DNA of 54,232 nt from contig CALWIW010000010.1 of the NCBI GenBank assembly GCA_944380855.1, forward strand, positions 1-54,232, in the 5' to 3' direction. Below, one piece after another: positions 17,473 to 26,249 of this stretch. The position numbers and the translations under genes were made by a program. How positions within the stretch are numbered: position 1 is the first letter of the stretch; each line of letters starts with the position of its first letter. This DNA comes from an uncultured Clostridia bacterium. GTDB taxonomy: Bacteria; Bacillota; Clostridia; Oscillospirales; Acutalibacteraceae. The notes beneath the pieces are model-generated. The model was not told where the DNA came from and ran no database searches. It saw only the letters and a program-made list of their open reading frames with translations.

Positions 17473-19345
17473 CAATCACGGCAGAAGAGGTCGCGGTCCC
17501 GGAATGGGCGGAGGTATGCACGGAGGAATGAACCCGGCAGAAAAAGCCAAGGATTTCAAGGGTACCATGAGAAAGCTTTTCAGATACTTAGGCAATTATA
17601 AAATCGGCTTAATTGCCGTATTCATTTTTGCCGCCGCAAGCACTGTGTTTACCATTGTAGGTCCTAAAATTTTAGGTAATGCTACAACGGAAATATTTAA
17701 CGGAATTATGAGTAAGTTTTCCGGTGGAAGCGGAATAAATTTCGGAGCAGTAGGTCAAATTCTGATTTTTCTTCTTTGCCTGTATGTTATATCAGCTTTA
17801 TTGGGTTTTATTCAGGGTCTTATAATGTCAACAATAACCCAAAAAATAGGTTATAAAATGAGAGATGAAATAAGCAGAAAAATACACAGGCTTCCTATGA
17901 ACTTTTTTGATAAAAGACAAACAGGCGACGTGCTTTCTGTTATAACCAACGACGTGGACACGTTCACAACAGGACTTAACCAATGCTCCACACAGCTTAT
18001 AACCTCTGTTACAACCATTATAGGCATACTGATAATGATGTTTTCCATGGACGTTGTTCTCACTCTTGTGGCTCTCGTAACTTTACCAATATCCTTTTTT
18101 GTTATTTCTAAGGTTATAAAAAAGTCTCAGAAACACTTTGTGGATCAGCAGAACTATCTGGGAGAGGTAAACGGTCAGATAGAGGAAACCTTCAGCGGTT
18201 CAACGGTTGTTCAGGTGTTTAATCACGAAGAAGAAAATATCAAGGACTTTGACAAGTCAAACAGCAAGCTTTACAGTTCCGCTTGGAAATCACAGTTTTT
18301 ATCAGGACTTATGATGCCTATAATGCAGTTTATAGGTAATCTGGGATATGTTGTTATAGCAGTTTTGGGAGGATATTTTGCTATAACCGGAAGAATTACG
18401 GTTGGTAATATCCAGTCATTTATTCAGTATGTAAGACAGTTTACCCAGCCGGTTCAGCAAATCGCTCAAATTTCAAATATGATGCAGTCTATGGCGGCTG
18501 CGGCAGAAAGAGTTTTCAAATTTCTTGATGAGAAAGAGGAAAATCAGACCGCTGAAAACCACGCTAAAATTTATAAAGACGGAGAATACAAAAATGTTAC
18601 TCCAAATGACATTATAGGAAACGTAACATTTAAAAATGTTTGCTTCGGTTATAATCCTGACAAAATTATAATAAAGAATTTCTCATCACAGGTTAAGCAA
18701 GGACAGAAAATAGCTATTGTAGGTCCTACCGGAGCGGGAAAAACAACGATAGTAAAGCTTCTTATGCGTTTCTATGATTTAAACAGCGGCTCAATTTATA
18801 TTGACGACTACAATATTACGGATTTTGACCGCAGTGAGCTAAGAGAGGTTTTCGGCATGGTTTTGCAGGATACATGGCTGTTTAACGGTACAATTATGGA
18901 AAATATCCGTTACGGAAGTCTCGGTGCAACAGACGAAGAGGTAATAAAGGCTGCAAAAGCCGCTCATGTTCACGGCTTTGTGCAGACTCTCCCCGACGGC
19001 TACAATATGGTATTAAACGAGGAAGCTTCAAATGTTTCCCAAGGACAAAAACAGCTTCTGACTATAGCCAGAACTATTCTTGCAGACCCGAAAATACTTA
19101 TTCTTGATGAAGCTACGTCCTCAGTTGATACAAGAACGGAAATTCAGATTCAAAAGGCAATGGATAACCTTATGCAGGGAAGAACAAGCTTTATAATAGC
19201 TCACAGACTTTCCACAATTAAAAATGCCGATCTTATCTTGGTTATGAAAGACGGAGATATTGTGGAGCAGGGAACTCACGATGAACTTATTGAAAAGAAC
19301 GGCTTCTATGCAAATCTTTATAATTCTCAGTTTGAGGCAGCGTAA
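17465..19345 (+). CDS. ABC exporter half-transporter, catalytic ATPase subunit
   Basis: Partner subunit of 626 aa. A Gly/Met-rich N-terminal tail (about 25 residues) precedes six membrane helices. The nucleotide domain has Walker A GPTGAGKTT and a complete Walker B with catalytic Glu (LILDEATSSVD). Its signature reads NVSQGQKQLL, not SGGQ. Combined with the Asp-for-Glu change in the partner, one ATP site is degenerate and one is active, as in BmrCD/LmrCD. The overlap with the upstream gene implies coupled translation. Substrate unknown. Confidence 0.9.
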   Translation: MANNHGRRGRGPGMGGGMHGGMNPAEKAKDFKGTMRKLFRYLGNYKIGLIAVFIFAAASTVFTIVGPKILGNATTEIFNGIMSKFSGGSGINFGAVGQILIFLLCLYVISALLGFIQGLIMSTITQKIGYKMRDEISRKIHRLPMNFFDKRQTGDVLSVITNDVDTFTTGLNQCSTQLITSVTTIIGILIMMFSMDVVLTLVALVTLPISFFVISKVIKKSQKHFVDQQNYLGEVNGQIEETFSGSTVVQVFNHEEENIKDFDKSNSKLYSSAWKSQFLSGLMMPIMQFIGNLGYVVIAVLGGYFAITGRITVGNIQSFIQYVRQFTQPVQQIAQISNMMQSMAAAAERVFKFLDEKEENQTAENHAKIYKDGEYKNVTPNDIIGNVTFKNVCFGYNPDKIIIKNFSSQVKQGQKIAIVGPTGAGKTTIVKLLMRFYDLNSGSIYIDDYNITDFDRSELREVFGMVLQDTWLFNGTIMENIRYGSLGATDEEVIKAAKAAHVHGFVQTLPDGYNMVLNEEASNVSQGQKQLLTIARTILADPKILILDEATSSVDTRTEIQIQKAMDNLMQGRTSFIIAHRLSTIKNADLILVMKDGDIVEQGTHDELIEKNGFYANLYNSQFEAA

Positions 19346-19380
19346 TGCTGTAAAAAGGCTAATATAAAATATAAAAACGA

Positions 19381-19421
19381 AAAGAGGCTGCGGTGAGATA
19401 AACTCGCCGTAACCTCTTTTA
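19381..19421. terminator. Bidirectional terminator between exporter and UDG genes
   Basis: AAAGAGG...GGTGAG pairs with CTCGCC...CCTCTTT across ATAAA, with A and T runs on both sides. Confidence 0.8.
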
Positions 19422-19432
19422 CTTGTATACGA

Positions 19433-20020
19433 TTATTCTTCGGTATCAGTATATGTATGGGTACATATTTCTTTTATTTTATCACGAAGGGTCAAAAAAT
19501 CCTCAAAGGCCTCAGGCTTTTTTCGAGGGTCACGCAGTACAGCCGCAGGATGTAGCATTGCCATCATTTGAACGCCGTTTTTTTCAAAGAATATTCCGTG
19601 TTCCTTGGTGATTTTTATATCCGGCTTGATTATCTTCGCGGCGGCAATTCTGCCGAGGCAAACAATAATTTTAGGACGGATAAGCTTAACCTGATTTCTC
19701 AGCCATTCAATACACATTTCCTGTTCTTCCGGACGTGGGTCGCGGTTTTTCGGAGGTCTGCATTTTACCATGTTTCCTATGTAAATGTTTTTATGTCTGT
19801 CCAAATCTACTGCTGTAAGCATCTTATCAAGAAGCTGACCGCCTCGTCCTACAAATGGTTCTCCCTGCAAATCTTCGTTTTCTCCCGGACCTTCTCCTAT
19901 AAACATAACCTCGGCATTTCTGTTTCCTGTTCCGAATACCACGTTTGTGCGGTGTTCGCATAAACCGCATTTGCGGCACTGCATACATTCTTTTTCAAGG
20001 GCTTCCCAATTATCAAACAT
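19433..20020 (-). CDS. Family-4 uracil-DNA glycosylase
   Basis: DNA repair enzyme of 195 aa that removes uracil from DNA. The N-terminal Cys set [12 protein letters not shown] together with later Cys residues holds a 4Fe-4S cluster. The active-site motif is [17 protein letters not shown], and the DNA-binding end is [11 protein letters not shown]. These are typical of the thermophile/Clostridia family 4. Start ATG follows AAGGATG. It stands alone, divergent from pduL. Confidence 0.9.
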   Translation of the reverse strand: MFDNWEALEKECMQCRKCGLCEHRTNVVFGTGNRNAEVMFIGEGPGENEDLQGEPFVGRGGQLLDKMLTAVDLDRHKNIYIGNMVKCRPPKNRDPRPEEQEMCIEWLRNQVKLIRPKIIVCLGRIAAAKIIKPDIKITKEHGIFFEKNGVQMMAMLHPAAVLRDPRKKPEAFEDFLTLRDKIKEICTHTYTDTEE

Positions 20021-20080
20021 TTTGTCAACATCCTTTTCTGTAAATTTGTATTTTAATTTAAGATATATACCTTATAACGG

Positions 20081-20109
20081 TTGAAATTTCTTTTATGTAG
20101 GTGTAAAAT
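20081..20109 (+). promoter_or_regulatory. Promoter of pduL
   Basis: TTGAAA (20081-20086), a 17-bp spacer and TAAAAT (20104-20109), 53 bp before the start codon. Confidence 0.6.
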
Positions 20110-20161
20110 ATACTAAAGATAAGATTCGGCATTGCCGATAAAAAGGTAAGGTGGTTATAAT

Positions 20162-20728
20162 ATGAAAATTATGGTAGAAACATCAGCAAGACATATTCAT
20201 GTTACTAAAGAGGTTTTCGCAACTCTCTTTGGCGAGGGTGCAACTCTTACAAATAAGAAAGACCTTTCTCAGCCGGGACAGTTTGCCTGTGCGGAAAAAG
20301 TTACTGTTGTAGGTCCAAAGGGACAAATCACAATGTCTATTTTAGGACCTTTCCGCAGTGCTTCTCAGGTTGAGGTTGCTTTGACAGACGCAAGAAAGCT
20401 TGGCATAGCAGCTCCTGTACGTGAGTCCGGAGATATAGAGGGAACACCTGGCTGCAAGCTTGTAGGACCTTGCGGCGAATGTGAAATTGACAAGGGCGTT
20501 ATTGCAGCAAAAAGACACATTCATTTCACACCTGAAAACGCAAAGGAATGTGGTGTTGAGGACAAGCAGGTTGTATCTGTTAAAATCAATTCACCGGAAA
20601 GAAGCCTTGTTTTCGGCGACGTTGTTGTAAGAGTAAGCGAGAAGTTCGCACCTGCAATGCACATTGACACAGACGAGTCAAATGCGGCAGGTATTACCGG
20701 AACAGTAGACGGAGAGATTATCCTCTGA
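20162..20728 (+). CDS. pduL: PduL-type phosphate acyltransferase
   Basis: Enzyme of 188 aa that interconverts acyl-CoA and acyl phosphate. Two zinc-binding His motifs are visible, SARHIHV at residues 8-14 and KRHIHFTPENA at about 120. The two beta-barrel halves match the family. Some homologues carry an N-terminal extension for entry into a microcompartment; this one starts directly at MKIMVETSARH. No microcompartment shell genes are near, so it probably acts as a phosphotransacetylase in acetate or propionate metabolism (inference). ATG start after AAGGTGG. Confidence 0.93.
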   Translation: MKIMVETSARHIHVTKEVFATLFGEGATLTNKKDLSQPGQFACAEKVTVVGPKGQITMSILGPFRSASQVEVALTDARKLGIAAPVRESGDIEGTPGCKLVGPCGECEIDKGVIAAKRHIHFTPENAKECGVEDKQVVSVKINSPERSLVFGDVVVRVSEKFAPAMHIDTDESNAAGITGTVDGEIIL

Positions 20729-20763
20729 TAATTTTAAATTACCTATTATATTATAAAGCATAA

Positions 20764-20802
20764 AAGCAGCTGTGAAAAGTATTTTTTACGGCTGTTTTTT
20801 TT
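20764..20802 (+). terminator. Terminator of pduL
   Basis: GCAGCTGTGAAAA pairs with TTTTTTACGGCTG, allowing G-T pairs, followed by TTTTTTTT. Confidence 0.75.
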
Positions 20803-20832
20803 ATTTGATTATTCTGTTTTAACATATTTAAG

Positions 20833-20861
20833 TTGACTTAATGGCTATAAAGTGTTATTAT
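20833..20861 (+). promoter_or_regulatory. Promoter of the LRR-dockerin gene
   Basis: TTGACT (20833-20838), a 17-bp spacer and TATTAT (20856-20861), giving a leader of about 80 nt. Confidence 0.6.
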
Positions 20862-20946
20862 AATACTAAAATACGGTAAGATTTTGATAATTTTTATATT
20901 ATTTAACAAAATTTATTGTTATGTAAAAGGAGGTCTTTAAATTAAA

Positions 20947-22344
20947 TTGAAAAAAACAAAAATTTTGGCAGGAATACTTACTTCGGCTATTCTGCTGTCA
21001 TCTATGCCTGTATATTCATTTGCGGCAGAGGGAGATGTGGAAATAAACGAAACTAACTTTCCTGACGAGAGCGTACGTTATGTGGTAAAAAAAGCAGACA
21101 AGGATAAGAACAATGTTTTGTCTCAGGAAGAGATAGCGGCGGTAACCGAGCTTAAATTCTCGTCCCATCCGTCTCCCTTGGCAGATACAACAGGTCTTGA
21201 ATATTTTACAAATGTGGAAACTTTGAACATTTCCAGCACATCTATGACAGAAATGGACTGGGGAATTTTCCCGAAACTCACCACTTTAAATTGTTACAGC
21301 AACAGAAGCGTTAAGAAGCTTGATGTAAGCAAAAATACAGAGCTTGTAACCCTTGACTGTTCCGGAGATCAGATAGAAGCGTTGGATTTGAGCAACAACA
21401 CAAAGCTTGAAACAGCAAAAGTCAATACCAATAATCTTTCTGTTCTGGTTTTGGGTGATAATAAAAATCTAAAAGAGCTGAACTGTGAAAGAAATAAGCT
21501 GACAGAACTTGACGTCAGCGGTTGTACAGCACTTGAAAATCTCGCATGTCCAAACAATATGCTTGTAAATCTTGACCTTACAAATAATACAGAACTTATC
21601 AGGCTTTCAGTAAACAATAATCATAACCTTGAGAGTCTTGATATTACTAAATGTACAAAGCTTACACATATTGATACAGGATTTACTGAAGCTATGAAAG
21701 AGCTTGACCTGAGAAATAATACCGCTCTTGAAGATGTAAGCTCAAGCTACGGAGGTCTTGTGCATATCTATTTGGGTGACTGCTATCCTAATTTGAAAAA
21801 TCTGGGAATTGATACAAATGACCTTGTTGAGGTTGATTTAAGCGGAGTTACAAATACAGGATTTATCAATTTAAGAGATAATAATCTTACAAGTTTAGAC
21901 ATAAGCAACTGTGTCGAGGGAGCAAATGTTCAGACTGTCGGTAACTCTTATGATATTGAGGTTGACCCGACACGTACATTTGATCTTTCAACACTTCCCG
22001 GAAAATTTGACGTTACAAAGGCTTCAAACTGGACCGGCGGTACGGTAGACGGAAATATTCTGACAGTTGACGAGGGAGCAGAAAAAGTTACATACAGCTA
22101 TGATATAGGAAAGAACACGACAGCCGAGTTTATGTTAAATGTTACGGCTAAAGCATTTGAATTGGGCGATGTTAATGAGGACAATGCAGTAAACATTGTA
22201 GACGCAACTTTGATACAGAAGTATATTGTTAAGATTATAGCGGACGGAGAAGGCTTTAATGCCAAGCTTGCAGATGTTAATCAGGACGGTACTGTAAGTA
22301 TTATTGATGCAACAAAGGTTCAGGTTATGATTTCAAAAGAATAA
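20947..22344 (+). CDS. Secreted leucine-rich-repeat protein with C-terminal dockerin
   Basis: Exported protein of 465 aa. Residues 1-27 are a signal peptide (cut near SFAA). An EF-hand-like segment (DKDKNNVLSQEEI) leads into about ten leucine-rich repeats of the Cys/Asn type (about 70-330; for example LKELNCERNKLTELDVSG). These repeats usually bind proteins or peptides. The dockerin is residues 404-465 with two Ca loops (GDVNEDNAVNIVDATLIQKY and ADVNQDGTVSIIDATKVQ). Start is TTG, 13-14 bases after AAAGGAGGT, a little far; an ATT two codons upstream is at a better distance. It could be attached to cells through a cohesin (inference). Confidence 0.88.
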   Translation: MKKTKILAGILTSAILLSSMPVYSFAAEGDVEINETNFPDESVRYVVKKADKDKNNVLSQEEIAAVTELKFSSHPSPLADTTGLEYFTNVETLNISSTSMTEMDWGIFPKLTTLNCYSNRSVKKLDVSKNTELVTLDCSGDQIEALDLSNNTKLETAKVNTNNLSVLVLGDNKNLKELNCERNKLTELDVSGCTALENLACPNNMLVNLDLTNNTELIRLSVNNNHNLESLDITKCTKLTHIDTGFTEAMKELDLRNNTALEDVSSSYGGLVHIYLGDCYPNLKNLGIDTNDLVEVDLSGVTNTGFINLRDNNLTSLDISNCVEGANVQTVGNSYDIEVDPTRTFDLSTLPGKFDVTKASNWTGGTVDGNILTVDEGAEKVTYSYDIGKNTTAEFMLNVTAKAFELGDVNEDNAVNIVDATLIQKYIVKIIADGEGFNAKLADVNQDGTVSIIDATKVQVMISKE

Positions 22345-22350
22345 AATAAA

Positions 22351-22391
22351 AAATGGCTGCAGCGAAAGAAAAATCACCGCAGCCGTTTTTA
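22351..22391 (+). terminator. Terminator of the LRR-dockerin gene
   Basis: GGCTGC pairs with GCAGCC, flanked by AAAAAT and GTTTTTAT. Confidence 0.75.
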
Positions 22392-22443
22392 TTATTAAAA
22401 AGGTTATTTAACCAAAACCGATAATATTTATTTTGATAATATA

Positions 22444-23640
22444 TTAATACTCATTGCATACCTGGAAAATGTAAAATTTCAGATAATATGATTCATCAGC
22501 TGCCCACAAAATTGGGTGGTCAGGTGACTGGGTTCTGAATTCCACCTGCCTGAGTCTCTTATGAACGTTTTTGGCAGCCTGACCGATTGTTTTTGTAAAA
22601 AGCTCATAGGTCATAAAATGTGAACATGAGCAGGTGGCAAGAAAACCTCCGTCTTTTACCAGCTTCATGGCTCTAAGGTTTATTTCTCTGTAACCCTTTG
22701 TAGCGTTCTTAACAGAGTTTTGAGATTTTGCAAAAGCAGGAGGGTCAAGAATAACCACATCAAATTTTTCTCCTTTTTCCTCAAGCTCAGGCAAAAGCTC
22801 GAAAACGTCACGGCAAATAAATTTTACCTTTGAGTCAAGACCGTTAAGCTTTGCGTTCTTTTCTGCCTGTTCCACAGCAAGCTCGGAAGCGTCAACTCCC
22901 AAAACATTTTCTGCACCGCCTATTCCCGCATTAAGTGCAAAAGAGCCGGTGTGTGTAAAGCAGTCCAAAACAGAAGCTCCCTTACACAGCTTTTGAATTG
23001 CAAGACGGTTGTATTTTTGGTCGAGAAAAAATCCTGTCTTTTGTCCGTTTTCTATATCAACGTAATATTTAACTCCGTTTTCCGTAATGATTACATCGGT
23101 GTCAAAGGGCTTCCCTAAAAATCCTTTAGTTCTGGGCATTCCCTCTAAGGAACGTACCTTGGCGTCGCTTCTTTCATAAACGCCTTTTATTTCTATTCCG
23201 TCCTCTTTCATAACTTCAACAAGCAGAGAAACTATAAGCTTTTTTTGAATGTCGATACCTAACGCCAATGACTGCACAACAAGAACGTCGGAAAATTTAT
23301 CTATTACAAGACCCGGAAGAAAATCAGCTTCCCCGAAAATTACACGGCAGCAAGAGATATCAACCGTTTTCTTGCGGTAGTCCCATGCGTTTTTGACTCT
23401 TTCTTTAAAGAATTTTTCGTTAATTTCCGTATTTGGATTTCTTGTAAGCATTCGTACTCTTATTTTTGAGTTGTCGTTTATAAAGCCTTTGCCCATGGGA
23501 TAACCGTCAAAATCAAGCACATCAACAATATCGCCGTTTTTATATTCGCCTTTAGTCTTAGAGATTTCATTGTCGAATATCCACATACCGCCTGATTTTA
23601 AAAGTCTGCCTTCGCCTTTTTTAAGTATTACTGTTGCCAT
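22444..23640 (-). CDS. RlmI-like class I rRNA cytosine methyltransferase
   Basis: Cytoplasmic enzyme of 398 aa of the RlmI family, which puts a methyl group on C5 of a cytosine in 23S rRNA. The N-terminal PUA domain (residues 1-70, GEGRLLKSGGMWIFDNEI) binds RNA. The middle has the family segment NGQKTGFFLDQKYNR. The Rossmann part has the SAM motif VLDCFTHTGSFALNA, followed by DPPAFAKS, and the catalytic Cys lies in ATCSCSHFM. Normal length. ATG start after an AAAGAAGAGG-type site. Single gene between two terminators. Confidence 0.9.
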   Translation of the reverse strand: MATVILKKGEGRLLKSGGMWIFDNEISKTKGEYKNGDIVDVLDFDGYPMGKGFINDNSKIRVRMLTRNPNTEINEKFFKERVKNAWDYRKKTVDISCCRVIFGEADFLPGLVIDKFSDVLVVQSLALGIDIQKKLIVSLLVEVMKEDGIEIKGVYERSDAKVRSLEGMPRTKGFLGKPFDTDVIITENGVKYYVDIENGQKTGFFLDQKYNRLAIQKLCKGASVLDCFTHTGSFALNAGIGGAENVLGVDASELAVEQAEKNAKLNGLDSKVKFICRDVFELLPELEEKGEKFDVVILDPPAFAKSQNSVKNATKGYREINLRAMKLVKDGGFLATCSCSHFMTYELFTKTIGQAAKNVHKRLRQVEFRTQSPDHPILWAADESYYLKFYIFQVCNEY

Positions 23641-23749
23641 ATTTCCATTTCCTCTTCTTTTTTGTTTGCTATGATTATATCACAAAAACCTGCAAAATAA
23701 CAAGGCGGATAAATTGAAAAAAATACTTTTTCCTGATTGTTTGCAGAGA

Positions 23750-23784
23750 AAAACAGCCGTTGTAAATAATAAAACGGCTGTTTT
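23750..23784. terminator. Bidirectional terminator between ktrA and the methyltransferase gene
   Basis: AAAACAGCCGTT pairs with AACGGCTGTTTT over a TGTAAATAAT-type loop. It serves the minus-strand ktrA gene. Confidence 0.75.
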
Positions 23785-23799
23785 GATATTTAGTGTTTA

Positions 23800-24444
23800 T
23801 TACTTTAATAGAGGGTTAACGTCGGTGCTGTGTCCCATTATTATGAGAGTTTCGTCACGTCTGAATACGTGGTCAGGACTGGGGAGAGGACTTATAACAT
23901 CTCCCACCTTTGTTGCAAGTATGCTGATATTGTATTTTGAACGTATGGATTTTTCAATAATACTTTTTCCTACCCAAGAAGATGGTACGGAAATTTCATA
24001 AATCGCATACTCTGAGGTCAGCTCTATATAGTCAAAAACATTCTTTGCACCGAATTTCATTGCAAGACGTTCTGCCGTTTCCTTTTCGGCGTATATAACA
24101 TAGTCTGCTCCGTTTCTGAGAAGCAATTTCTTGTGAACCTCGGTATCAGCTCTGGCGATTACAAATTTTGCACCGAAATCTTTTAAAAGCACTGTTATTT
24201 CCAAGGCACTTGGGAAATTGTCGCCGATAGCAACAACGCAGATATCAAAGTTTGCAACGCCCAAGGCTCTTATAAACTCTTCGTTTGTGCAGTCTCCGAT
24301 TTCTACATTGCGGACGTACTTCAAAGAGGATTCAGCACGAACCTCGTCTTTTTCTATGGCAAGAACCTCATTTCCTTCTTCAATCAGCTTTTTTGCCATA
24401 AATATTCCGAATCTGCCTAAACCGATAATGAGAACGCTTTTCAT
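23800..24444 (-). CDS. ktrA: Potassium channel regulatory subunit, KtrA/TrkA type
   Basis: Cytoplasmic gating subunit of 214 aa. Residues 1-125 are an RCK_N Rossmann fold (SVLIIGLGRFGIFMAKKL binds nucleotide), and 135-214 are an RCK_C domain. One RCK unit of this length is the KtrA type; E. coli TrkA has two. It binds the membrane subunit encoded directly upstream and controls K uptake in response to nucleotides or cyclic di-AMP. ATG start after GGAGG. It is 52 bp behind the TrkH/KtrB gene. Confidence 0.92.
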   Translation of the reverse strand: MKSVLIIGLGRFGIFMAKKLIEEGNEVLAIEKDEVRAESSLKYVRNVEIGDCTNEEFIRALGVANFDICVVAIGDNFPSALEITVLLKDFGAKFVIARADTEVHKKLLLRNGADYVIYAEKETAERLAMKFGAKNVFDYIELTSEYAIYEISVPSSWVGKSIIEKSIRSKYNISILATKVGDVISPLPSPDHVFRRDETLIIMGHSTDVNPLLK

Positions 24445-24496
24445 TTATATTTCCTCCGTTAATTTGCACTTTGTCTTTTTGTTTTTTAAATTAAAA

Positions 24497-25864
24497 TTAA
24501 CCTATCTGTATTTTTTCCTGAGGAAGCTTTGAAAGGGGAGACAAATGCTCCGCGGAAAAAGCAAATAGAATAGTAAGAGAACCTACTCTTCCGAATATCA
24601 TCAGAAGTATTAATATTATTTCTGAAGCCATAGAAAGCCCCGGAGTTATTCCTAAAGTAAGACCGACAGTAGCAATAGCCGATACACATTCAAACATGGC
24701 GGCATTAAGGGTTACGCCCTCGATTGCGGAAACAGCCATGGTAGCGGCGATTGAAAGCACAATATACATTGCAACAACGGTAAAGGCTTTTTTTGCAATG
24801 TCATCGTCAATTCTTCTGCGGAAACATTCAATTGATTTTTTTCTTTTAAATGTAGATATAATACTTAAAAGAAATACTGCAAATGTTGTTGTTTTAAGAC
24901 CGCCGGCAGTAGAACCCGGAGAACCGCCCACTATCATAAGACAAATAATAACAAGCTGGCTGGCGTGGGTTAGATTTGCAAGGTTTACAGTATTAAAGCC
25001 CGCTGTTCTTGCGGTAACTGACTGAAAAAGAGAATTTAAAATCTGGTCGCCTATATTTTTTCCCTGTAGCTCAGTTCCTTTAAGCTCGCAAAGATATATA
25101 ATTAATGCTCCTGAGATTATCAGAAACAAAGTAAATGTAAGCACAATTTTACTGTGAAGTCTTAACATACTGAATCGGCCTTTGTTTGTAACAATATCGT
25201 TCCAAACAAAAAATCCAAGACCGCCTATAATAATCAAAAACATAATAATCAGGTTAAAGTACCAGTTGTTTTCAACGCTTGTAAGGGAAGAAAAAGCCTG
25301 CTGATAACCCATAAGGTCAAAGCCTGCATTGCAAAAGGCGGAAATTGAATGAAAAACCGAATAAAAAAGTCCCATACCGAATCCTAAATGGGGAACAAAA
25401 TAAAAGGACAGCAGAAAAGCTCCGATTGCTTCTATAAGCATAGAGCCTATAAAAATAAATTTTGTGATTTTGACTATTCCCCCAAGCTGAGGCATAGCAA
25501 CGGATTCCTGCATAAGAACACGCTGGGAAAGTCCTATTTTTCTTTTTGTCAGCGTGATAAGGGATATGGCCAAGGTCATAAAGCCGATACCGCCTATTTG
25601 AATAAGTGCCAAAATTACCACTTGACCGAATAAAGACCAATACTGATATGTATCGAATCTGACAAGTCCGGTAACGCAGGTAGCTGAGGTTGAGGTGAAC
25701 AGTGCGTCAATAGGTGATGTTACTATTCTTTCTTTTGTGGCTATGGGGAGCATTAAAAGCAATGCACCGCCGATTATTATTACGCAATAGCCTAAAAGTA
25801 TTTTTTTCATTGTTGAAATATTTCTGATTTTTTTCCAGAAAGAAATCTTCCCGTTGTCTATCAA
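24497..25864 (-). CDS. ktrB: Potassium uptake membrane subunit, KtrB/TrkH type
   Basis: Integral membrane protein of 455 aa with the four pore-loop repeats of the Trk/Ktr/HKT superfamily. Pore signatures are visible as TCVTGL, CNAGFDLMG, ARTAGFNTV and ATVGLTLG, each with the Gly that lines the filter. It imports K coupled to Na or H and is gated by the neighbouring RCK protein. TTG or ATG start near 25864 (MIDNGKISFWKK). Operon with ktrA. Upstream of it lies the 385-bp region shared with secA. Confidence 0.92.
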   Translation of the reverse strand: MIDNGKISFWKKIRNISTMKKILLGYCVIIIGGALLLMLPIATKERIVTSPIDALFTSTSATCVTGLVRFDTYQYWSLFGQVVILALIQIGGIGFMTLAISLITLTKRKIGLSQRVLMQESVAMPQLGGIVKITKFIFIGSMLIEAIGAFLLSFYFVPHLGFGMGLFYSVFHSISAFCNAGFDLMGYQQAFSSLTSVENNWYFNLIIMFLIIIGGLGFFVWNDIVTNKGRFSMLRLHSKIVLTFTLFLIISGALIIYLCELKGTELQGKNIGDQILNSLFQSVTARTAGFNTVNLANLTHASQLVIICLMIVGGSPGSTAGGLKTTTFAVFLLSIISTFKRKKSIECFRRRIDDDIAKKAFTVVAMYIVLSIAATMAVSAIEGVTLNAAMFECVSAIATVGLTLGITPGLSMASEIILILLMIFGRVGSLTILFAFSAEHLSPLSKLPQEKIQIG

Positions 25865-26249
25865 ACAATCATCTCCTGCAAAATTATTTTCTATATTTTA
25901 ATGAAAAACAGTAAGATGTGACTAAATCTTAGGATATATTATAGCACATAAAAAATAAATTACAATTTCTTTTCAATTATTTTTTCTCTATTTATCACAT
26001 GATTATATAAAAGACAACATATACAGGAAAATTTGTTTGTTTTTCCCTTAACCGAGATTTTTTTATTAAAGACATCTTTGCAATCTATATTATTTATTAT
26101 AATTGTTAAAAAAGGGGTTTATTTTACACCTATTAGGTGGTATAATATAAAGGATTGTTAAAATGTGATAAGTGTTGCTCTTTGAGAAAGGACAGCAGTG
26201 ACATTAACATAAAGAAATCCGCAAGGATAAATGAAAGGATGAACAGTTT
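25865..26249. promoter_or_regulatory. Divergent intergenic region with secA promoter and palindrome
   Basis: No gene seen. For secA there is a perfect TATAAT at 26141-26146 with only a weak -35 (TTTATT). The palindrome CACCTATTAGGTG (26127-26139) lies directly before the -10 box, where a repressor could act. I could not fix the promoter of the minus-strand ktrBA operon. Confidence 0.4.
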
